A stretch of 39,048 nucleotides of DNA from Planctomycetales bacterium (GTDB taxonomy: Bacteria; Planctomycetota; Planctomycetia; Isosphaerales; Isosphaeraceae). Shown in pieces: positions 33,102 through 39,048 of this stretch. The notes beneath the pieces are model-generated. The model was not told the DNA's origin. It did no database searches and saw only the letters and a list, made by a program, of their open reading frames with translations. The DNA is taken from the NCBI GenBank assembly GCA_027449865.1, contig DAIDKV010000080.1:1-39048 (forward strand), written 5' to 3'. Numbering within the stretch: position 1 is the stretch's first letter; each line of letters begins with the position of its first letter. The position numbers and the translations under genes are program-made.

Positions 33102-35351
33102 ATGGCAGTGAAGACCGAGCCGGCCGCGATGACGTCGACGCAGGACATCGACCTGATCGTCCAGGCGAACCACTGGGATCCGTTCTCGATTTTGGGGCCG
33201 AACGCGGTCCCGGGCGGCAACGGTGCGGCGGGAGCGTGGGTGATCCGGGCTTTCCTCCCGGAGGCCCGTTCGGCCTGGGTGGTTGACCTGGCTCGGGGCC
33301 AGTCGGGCCAGGCGATCGCGATGGAGCGGGGGCATTCCGATGGATTCTTCGCCGCCGAGCTGGCCGGGCGCTCGGAGGCGCCCCGGTATCGGCTCCGGGT
33401 CGAGAACCATGAGGGGCATTCGTGGGAGTTTGTCGACCCGTACGCCTTCGGACCGGTCCTGACCGACTTCGATCTGCATCTGCTCGGCGAGGGGACGCAC
33501 TATCGGAATTACGAGCGGCTGGGCGCCCATCTGAGGGAGCACGAGGGCGTTCGCGGAGTCCATTTCGCGGTCTGGGCCCCGAATGCGCAGCGGGTCAGCG
33601 TGGTTGGGAACTTTAACCACTGGGACGGCCGGCGACACCCGATGCGGAGTCGAGGATCGTCCGGGATCTGGGAAATTTTTATTCCCGAGCTGGTGCAGGG
33701 CGAGGTTTACAAGTTCGAGATCAAGAGCCAGCAGAACGGCTACCTGGTCGAGAAGTCCGACCCGTATGGATTTGCCGCCGAGCTCCGGCCGCAAACGGCC
33801 TCCATCGTCTGGGATATCAACGGCTTCGAATGGCACGACGACGAATGGATGGCACATCGAGCCGAGCGCCAGGCGCTCGATCGTCCGATGGCGATCTACG
33901 AGGTACATCTGGGGTCGTGGAAACGGAAGGTGGAGGACGGCGGCGGCTTCCTTGGCTATCGCGAGCTGGCCGAGCAACTGGCCGCGCACCTGGAGCATAC
34001 CCACTTCACGCATATCGAGCTGCTGCCGATCACCGAGCATCCGTTTGACGGGAGCTGGGGCTATCAGCCGGTCGGCTATTACGCGCCAACGTCCCGGCAC
34101 GGGACGCCCGAAGACTTTGTCTACTTCGTGGATTACCTGCATCAAAAGGGCATCGGGGTGATTCTTGACTGGGTCCCCGCGCACTTTCCGAACGATGTTC
34201 ACGGCCTTGGTTTCTTCGACGGGACGCACCTTTACGAGCACTCGGATCCCCGGCTGGGCGAGCATCGCGACTGGGGGACGAAGATCTTCAACTACGGTCG
34301 GCCGGAGGTCCGGAACTTCCTGCTGGGCAATGCGCTCTTCTGGCTGGACCGCTACCACCTCGACGGGCTCCGGGTCGACGCGGTCGCGTCGATGCTCTAC
34401 CTCGACTACTCGCGCAAGGCGGGCGAGTGGGTGCCGAACGTTTTCGGCGGGAACGAGAACCTGGAGGCGATCGACTTCCTCAAGAAGCTCAACGAGCTCT
34501 GCCACAAGGAGCATCCGGGCATCCTGACGATCGCCGAGGAATCGACGAGCTGGTCGGGCGTTTCTCGGCCGACGTACCTGGGCGGTCTGGGGTTCAGCCT
34601 CAAGTGGAACATGGGCTGGATGAACGACACTCTCCGCTACATCGCGAAGGATCCAGTCTTTCGGAAGTACGAGCACGGCGGGCTGACCTTCAGCCTGATT
34701 TATGCGTTCAGCGAAAACTTCATCCTGCCGCTTTCGCACGATGAGGTTGTTCACGGCAAGCGAGCGCTTCTGGACAAGATGCCGGGGGACCTCTGGCAGA
34801 AGATGGCGAACCTCCGGCTGCTCTACGGCTACATGTACGGGCACCCGGGAAAAAAGCTGCTCTTCATGGGGAGTGAGATCGCGCAGTGGCGTGAGTGGAG
34901 CCACGATGCGAGCCTCGACTGGCACCTGCTTCAGTGGCCCGACCACCAGGGAATCTTGCAGTTGATCCGCGACCTGAACACGCTCTACCGCGAGCAGCCG
35001 GCCCTGCACCAGGTCGACTTCGACTGGCAGGGGTACGAATGGCTGGAGCTGCACGACTGGGAGAACAGTGTGATCGCGTTTCTGAGGCGGGCCCGCGACC
35101 CGAACGACGCGATTGTGGTGGCCTGCAACTTCACGCCGATCCCACGCGAGGATTACCGGGTTGGGGTGCCCTCGGGAGGCTTTTACCGGGAGATCCTCAA
35201 CACCGACTCCGAGGTCTACGGCGGCTCGAACTTCGGCAATCACGGAGGCGCCTGGGGAATCCCCGGCGACCACGGCGGACGGCCGTTCCACCTCTCCTTG
35301 AGAATTCCGCCGCTGGGCGTCGTCTTCCTCAAGGTGCCGACGAACGGCTGA
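33102..35351 (+). CDS. glgB: 1,4-alpha-glucan branching enzyme (GH13)
   Basis: 749 residues. It forms alpha-1,6 branches in glycogen. Domain order: an N-terminal CBM48-like module (about 20-120, [11 protein letters not shown]), a second CBM48 ([21 protein letters not shown]), then the GH13 barrel with [17 protein letters not shown], the nucleophile Asp near 425 in [14 protein letters not shown], the acid Glu near 478 in LTIAEES, and [12 protein letters not shown] near 546, followed by the C-terminal beta domain. The start at 33102 follows nadA by 52 bp. No other glycogen gene is in the window. Confidence 0.97.
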   Translation: MAVKTEPAAMTSTQDIDLIVQANHWDPFSILGPNAVPGGNGAAGAWVIRAFLPEARSAWVVDLARGQSGQAIAMERGHSDGFFAAELAGRSEAPRYRLRVENHEGHSWEFVDPYAFGPVLTDFDLHLLGEGTHYRNYERLGAHLREHEGVRGVHFAVWAPNAQRVSVVGNFNHWDGRRHPMRSRGSSGIWEIFIPELVQGEVYKFEIKSQQNGYLVEKSDPYGFAAELRPQTASIVWDINGFEWHDDEWMAHRAERQALDRPMAIYEVHLGSWKRKVEDGGGFLGYRELAEQLAAHLEHTHFTHIELLPITEHPFDGSWGYQPVGYYAPTSRHGTPEDFVYFVDYLHQKGIGVILDWVPAHFPNDVHGLGFFDGTHLYEHSDPRLGEHRDWGTKIFNYGRPEVRNFLLGNALFWLDRYHLDGLRVDAVASMLYLDYSRKAGEWVPNVFGGNENLEAIDFLKKLNELCHKEHPGILTIAEESTSWSGVSRPTYLGGLGFSLKWNMGWMNDTLRYIAKDPVFRKYEHGGLTFSLIYAFSENFILPLSHDEVVHGKRALLDKMPGDLWQKMANLRLLYGYMYGHPGKKLLFMGSEIAQWREWSHDASLDWHLLQWPDHQGILQLIRDLNTLYREQPALHQVDFDWQGYEWLELHDWENSVIAFLRRARDPNDAIVVACNFTPIPREDYRVGVPSGGFYREILNTDSEVYGGSNFGNHGGAWGIPGDHGGRPFHLSLRIPPLGVVFLKVPTNG

Positions 35352-35373
35352 GGGCCGGTGATGTTCGACGGGA

Positions 35374-37419
35374 TCATTCCGCGTCGAACTCGTCCAGCGG
35401 GACGGTCGGCCGAGGGGCTCTCATTGAGCCGGCGGGAACGGGCGTTCGGATTGTTTGGGGGATGATCTCGTCGACGGAGACGTCCCAGGTGACGTGCCCG
35501 ATGGCAACGACGGCCGTCTTCTTCCGCGGGTCAATCTTCACCAGGCGGCCGGGGCGGTCGTATCCGAGCCGAGGGACGACCACCCGATCGCCCGGCTGGA
35601 GTCGCGCTCGGGCCTCGGTGATCGACTCGGCCTGGCGGGTTTCGTCCTGGAGATCAGCGAGTCGACGGTTGAGCGCCTCCCGGGTACGCTCGGCCTCGGC
35701 CTGCGCCCGGAGCGCCTGCTCGCGGGCCGACTCGGCCTCTTTCCGCATCCGCTGGAGAACCTCCAGCTCGGGAATCTCGCCGCTGCTCCGCTGGGCGCGG
35801 TAAGCTTCCGCCCGCACGATCACATGCTCGGCAAGCTTCAGGTGCCGCGCGATTTTCAGGGCGTTCGACTGTCCGATGTCTCCGATCTGGATTCGGTAGC
35901 GGGGCTGCAGGGTCTCATCGTCGAACTCCACCGCGGCGTTCTCGGCGCCCGGGGTCGAGAGGGCGTAGGTCTTCAAATCGCCGATGTGCGTGGTCACGAT
36001 GGCCCGGCTGCCGATCGCCGAGAGTTCGTCGAGGATCGCTCGACCGAGCGCGGCGCCGTCGGCGGGGTCGGTCCCCGCGCCCATTTCGTCGAGTAGGACC
36101 AGCGATCGTTCGGTCGCCTTGCCGAGTATCTCACTGATCCTCCGGACATGCGACGAGAACGTTGAGAGCGATTGTTCCAGGCTCTGCTCGTCGCCGATGT
36201 CGGCGAGGACATCGTCGAAGACCGGGAAATCGGAGCCCTCGGCGGTCGGGACGTGCAGGCCCGACTGTGCCATGATCGCGAGCAGGCCGACTGTCTTGAT
36301 CGCGACCGTCTTGCCGCCGGTGTTCGGGCCGGTAATGACCAGCAGGTGGAACCGCAGGCCGAGGTTCACGTCGATCGGGACGACGGTCCGGGGCTCGCCG
36401 GCCGGGGCAGGGGGACTGATCGGTGGCGGTGATTCCGGCTCGACTCCCTCCGAAGGCCGGACGATCGCCGGGTCGTTCCGGAAGAGGGCTTCGAGCAGCG
36501 GATGACGGGCCGATCGGAGGACCAGTCGCCCCTCGGTGTTGAACCGGGGGGGCGACATCCGGTAGTCGATCGCGAGCCGGGCCCGGGCGTGGATCAGGTC
36601 GAGCTCGGCCATGGTTTCCAGGGTGGTGAGCAGACTCTCGGCGACCAGCCCGACCTGCGCGCTGAGCCATCGCAGGATGCGACGGATCTCCTTCGTCTCG
36701 CGGGCCCGGAGGAACGAGAGCTGCGCCGATTTCTCGCCGATGGCCCGTGGCTCGATGTAGACCGTCTCATTACTGGCGCTGGTGCGGAGAACCGAGCCTT
36801 CGACCTCGCCCCGATGATCCTTCGAGACGGGTAGGACGTAATGGTGGCCGACCATCGTGAAGTTGGGATAGCGGAGCGCCCGGCGGACCTCGGACGATCG
36901 AAGCAGGTGGCGGAGCGTCTCCTGGATTCGCTCCTCGACCTGGCCGATCTCTCGGCGAATGGCGGAGAGCCGTCGGCTGGCGGTGTCGATGACCCGGGCG
37001 CGGGTATCGAGGCAGCCGTCGATCGCGGAGACCAGGCCGGAGAACTCGCCGACTCCCTGGCGGAGACCGCCCAGCCTGGGGAACTGGTCGCCGATCCGGT
37101 TGAGCCATCGGTCAAGTTCGCCGATGGCGCGCAGGGTCTCGCCGGTTTCGGCCAGTTCCTCGGCCTCGAGCGAGGCACCGACCTGGGCGCGCCGGACGAG
37201 CGTCCGGATGTCGCGAAGGCCGCCGAAAGCGGGCTTCAATCCGGCGCGGATGGCTTCCACCATCTCGGTCGTCAGCGACTGCCGATCGTGAATCTCACCC
37301 GGGTCGGTGCTGGGCTCGAGGCGCATCGCCTCGGATTTCCCCAGCGAGCAGGCCGCCCGCGCGGCGACCAGCGCGCGAACCCTGTCGAACTCGAGCAACT
37401 CCAGCGTATGGATGTCCAT
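35374..37419 (-). CDS. mutS2: MutS2-family ATPase lacking the Smr domain
   Basis: 681 residues. It starts with the MutS2 signature LELLEFDRVRALVAARAACSLG. The ATPase has Walker A TGPNTGGKTVAIKTVGLLA near 362 and Walker B LVLLDEMGAGTDPADGAALG, then TTHIGDLKTYAL. A coiled coil (about 560-620) and a KOW-like segment (LQPGDRVVVPRLGYDRPGRLV) follow. It ends about 40 residues later, without the C-terminal Smr nuclease domain of typical MutS2 (about 780 residues). Typical MutS2 acts on branched DNA or on collided ribosomes. The Smr-less form should bind and hydrolyse ATP but lack that nuclease. Convergent with glgB, 22 bp apart. Confidence 0.93.
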   Translation of the reverse strand: MDIHTLELLEFDRVRALVAARAACSLGKSEAMRLEPSTDPGEIHDRQSLTTEMVEAIRAGLKPAFGGLRDIRTLVRRAQVGASLEAEELAETGETLRAIGELDRWLNRIGDQFPRLGGLRQGVGEFSGLVSAIDGCLDTRARVIDTASRRLSAIRREIGQVEERIQETLRHLLRSSEVRRALRYPNFTMVGHHYVLPVSKDHRGEVEGSVLRTSASNETVYIEPRAIGEKSAQLSFLRARETKEIRRILRWLSAQVGLVAESLLTTLETMAELDLIHARARLAIDYRMSPPRFNTEGRLVLRSARHPLLEALFRNDPAIVRPSEGVEPESPPPISPPAPAGEPRTVVPIDVNLGLRFHLLVITGPNTGGKTVAIKTVGLLAIMAQSGLHVPTAEGSDFPVFDDVLADIGDEQSLEQSLSTFSSHVRRISEILGKATERSLVLLDEMGAGTDPADGAALGRAILDELSAIGSRAIVTTHIGDLKTYALSTPGAENAAVEFDDETLQPRYRIQIGDIGQSNALKIARHLKLAEHVIVRAEAYRAQRSSGEIPELEVLQRMRKEAESAREQALRAQAEAERTREALNRRLADLQDETRQAESITEARARLQPGDRVVVPRLGYDRPGRLVKIDPRKKTAVVAIGHVTWDVSVDEIIPQTIRTPVPAGSMRAPRPTVPLDEFDAE

Positions 37420-37576
37420 GAGGATTCACGACTCGACCCGACGCGGCTCGGCGCACGCGGGGCGAGCCGCTCCGCCCCCTGATCGCGTCCCTCACCGACA
37501 CGAGGGACGCCGGGCCGGTTCACGGCCGTCCTCATTATATATCGCAAGCGAGAGGCCGACCGGAAGCCACCCCGAT

Positions 37577-38410
37577 TCACCTCTGAAGAGCAGGGGGGCT
37601 ATCGGCGGCGGGGGACGCGGCCGTTCCGGTTGTCGTTGCTGTTCCGGTTGTCGTCGCTGTTTTGGTTGTGGTTGCCGTTCCGGTTGTCGAGGCCGTGGGA
37701 CGGGCTCCCGCCGTGGCTTCAGCGCTCGGCGGACCCTCCTTGCCCGATTTCGACTCGTACGCCTGCTTCCACGCCTTCGGATCGCTCCCGTAATCCTTCC
37801 CGGAGATCTTCTTGAGGGCGCGATACGATTCGAGCCGGATGGCTGGGTCCTCGTGTTCCATCCCCTCGAAGAGGACGTGGTAGATCCGGGGATCCTCGAC
37901 CTTCAGCGCCCCGATTCCCTCGATGGCGGCGACCCGGCAGTCTTCGAGTGGGTCGGTATGCATGATCCTGGCGAGGGTCATGGCGTCTTCGGCGGTGCCG
38001 ACTTTCCCCAGGGCCCGGTAGGCTTCGACCTTGAGCATCGGCTCGGCATTGGGATTGGTGGCGATCCGGGCGATCGCGTTGCGGGCGCGTTGGTCGCCCA
38101 GCTCGCCGAGCGACCGGATGATCACGGCGCGGATGGCGACGGGCTCTCGACCCTCGTCCAGCTTCTTGACGAGTGTTTGGACCGCGTCGTCGAGATCCTG
38201 GCCGTTGTCGTACTTCTCGCGATTGCCCAACTGATTATACGCGAGATAGCGGATGTTGGGATCGGGGTCGGTGCGGACGTGTTTCAGATAGCTCTTAACG
38301 GTTGTCCCGATGTAGGTCGAGCAGCCGGGACCGGCCGCCAGCGCGATGGCCGAGACCAGCGGCGCGGCGAGGCGCAAGGCTCGATTTTTCCGGGCCGGCG
38401 AGACATCCAT
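37577..38410 (-). CDS. HEAT-repeat lipoprotein
   Basis: 277 residues. The signal sequence ends in the lipobox LAAGPGC, so Lgt would anchor it through a lipidated Cys near residue 30. About four to five HEAT-type helical repeats (PNIRYLAYNQLGN, VAIRAVIIRSLGELGD, PMLKVEAYRALGKVGT, CRVAAIEGIGAL, PAIRLESYRALKKISG) form a protein-interaction scaffold. The C-terminal tail is low-complexity Thr/Ala, coded by four 18-bp repeats. Role unknown; such exported HEAT lipoproteins often act as assembly or sensing scaffolds. Confidence 0.88.
   Translation of the reverse strand: MDVSPARKNRALRLAAPLVSAIALAAGPGCSTYIGTTVKSYLKHVRTDPDPNIRYLAYNQLGNREKYDNGQDLDDAVQTLVKKLDEGREPVAIRAVIIRSLGELGDQRARNAIARIATNPNAEPMLKVEAYRALGKVGTAEDAMTLARIMHTDPLEDCRVAAIEGIGALKVEDPRIYHVLFEGMEHEDPAIRLESYRALKKISGKDYGSDPKAWKQAYESKSGKEGPPSAEATAGARPTASTTGTATTTKTATTTGTATTTGTAASPAADSPPALQR
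37623..37694 (-). repeat. four 18-bp tandem repeats inside the lipoprotein gene
   Basis: Units of the type GTTCCGGTTGTCGTTGCT (plus-strand reading) occur at 37623, 37641, 37659 and 37677 with few changes. They are in frame and encode the Thr/Ala tail (ATTTGT units), so copy number can change without breaking the frame. Confidence 0.85.
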
Positions 38411-38848
38411 GTCCGTCAGACCTGCGTGAGAAGGGAAAACAGGCGTCGCGGCCCGCGATCGATCCGGATCACGGCCGACGGGGGATCATAGCGAGGGCCC
38501 CGACCTCCGCCAAGGCCATCTCGCCGTAATCCGGCCCCGCGGCCCTGGTACAGCCATCCCGTGGACGAGAGGCGGGATCACGGGCCATGTGTCCCCTCAT
38601 GCGGTTGTCTTCCGGAACGGCGATGGGCTGGGCCTGAGTCACGACCGAGGGGCCGAGGGGCCAGGAAACTCAAAAGACCGCCGGAACCGCCGATTCTGGT
38701 TCCGGACACGTTCTCCCGGCTGATAAGCGGACGCATAAATCGATGGCGAGGACAGAGAAGGGAATTGAGATCGGCATTGCGGGAATTTCCACAAGATTTG
38801 CGGAATCATTGCATGGAAGAGATCTGTGTGCCATATTCCTACCACGGA
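38411..38848. other. 438-bp intergenic region
   Basis: Between the lipoprotein gene start and repeat copy B. No frame is protein-like. An A+T-richer stretch from about 38690 to 38850 precedes the repeat. No RNA gene recognised. Confidence 0.45.
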
Positions 38849-38896
38849 GAGATACCCTGGATTGCCCAGAGCGCGTCGAGATCTAGGGATGTCCCC
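38849..38896 (+). repeat. dispersed 48-bp repeat, copy B
   Basis: This matches 444-491 at 42 of 48 positions in the same orientation, 38.4 kb away. It ends about 30 bp before the first recognisable codons of a 5'-truncated hydrolase, so it marks the truncation point. Confidence 0.75.
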
Positions 38897-39048
38897 GTTT
38901 GCCCCCGCGGGCAAGGCGCCCCGCCGTGCTTTGCCTGCATCAGACGGTTGCGATCGGCAAGGACGAGCCGGTTGGACTCGGTGGGAAGCCCGACCTCGCC
39001 TATGCGCTGGAGCTTGCCCGACGCGGATACGTCGCCCTCTCGCCCGAT
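38887..39048 (+). pseudogene. 5'-truncated alpha/beta hydrolase (acetyl xylan esterase / dienelactone hydrolase-like), runs off window
   Basis: After an in-frame TAG at 38884-38886 the frame reads RRPAVLCLHQT, then GKDEPVGLGGKPDLAYALE and LARRGYVALSPD up to the edge. That is the core strand and oxyanion region of AXE1/dienelactone-type hydrolases (LCLHQT then RGYV.L.PDYP), normally preceded by about 100 or more residues including a signal peptide. Those are absent, replaced by the 48-bp repeat. GTG at 38926 could start translation only inside the fold. It is either a dead 5' deletion or a rearranged gene. The rest lies outside. Confidence 0.7.

Noticed and set aside
32835-35291. 818-residue minus-strand open frame opposite nadA/glgB
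   Set aside because: Shadow of glgB: no domain signature, and the plus strand encodes complete GH13 motifs.
485-38896. GGGGACA / TGTCCCC recurring in many intergenic regions
   Set aside because: A 7-mer of this composition is expected several times by chance in 39 kb of such GC-rich DNA, so recurrence alone is not evidence of a repeat family. Only the 48-bp match and the 25-bp inverted repeat are kept.
1-39048. CRISPR array, prophage, integrase attachment sites or replication origin
   Set aside because: No regular direct repeats with spacers, no phage structural or integrase genes, and no DnaA-box cluster were seen.

Overview
The window is high-GC bacterial chromosomal DNA. I place it in the Planctomycetes, most like the Isosphaeraceae. 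Reasons: an extracellular protease with an N-terminal motif resembling the planctomycete LEPR-XLL element, a Tat-exported Gfo/Idh/MocA oxidoreductase, many FHA/MoxR and REC/histidine-kinase genes, and scattered short intergenic repeats. The taxonomic call is inference from gene style; no rRNA or marker gene is present.

Layout. Positions 1-2150 are an accessory, partly decayed patch: an IS200-like (RAYT-type) transposase cut by the window edge, a fragment of an Ig-like repeat protein, one copy of a dispersed 48-bp repeat, and an orphan Rhs tip with a C-terminal toxin candidate and a possible immunity gene, ending at a 25-bp inverted repeat. Positions 2150-5331 hold a Gfo/Idh/MocA oxidoreductase and a GT39 membrane glycosyltransferase. 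Positions 6040-10452 encode a 1470-residue patatin-like protein with a multi-pass membrane insert and a GNAT-like C-terminus. Positions 10933-14487 are a tightly coupled four-gene minus-strand signalling operon (REC-coiled coil, REC-histidine kinase, REC-HATPase-like, unknown). Positions 14865-17431 are a plus-strand run of 2Fe-2S ferredoxin, panC, panD and lgt. Next come MoxR ATPase and FHA genes, a lipoate-ligase-like gene and a dicarboxylate symporter.

Positions 22206-25140 are a tandem duplication of a WecB/TagA glycosyltransferase gene plus a convergent serine acetyltransferase gene (epsC). In the first copy epsC has decayed to a roughly 200-bp remnant, and the 3' ends of the two glycosyltransferase genes remain nearly identical. 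kdsB follows on the minus strand. Positions 26676-28199 encode an S8 protease. Positions 28245-31598 are a second coupled signalling operon (hybrid kinase, membrane PAS kinase, Rcp1-like receiver). nadA and glgB run on the plus strand, then a MutS2 without an Smr domain and a HEAT-repeat lipoprotein on the minus strand. The right edge holds a second copy of the 48-bp repeat abutting a 5'-truncated alpha/beta hydrolase.

Most genes are housekeeping: CoA precursor, NAD and cysteine synthesis, KDO activation, lipoprotein maturation, glycogen. The best candidates for something new are the patatin/membrane/GNAT fusion, the orphan Rhs toxin pair, the REC protein with a kinase-like ATPase tail, and the repeat elements.
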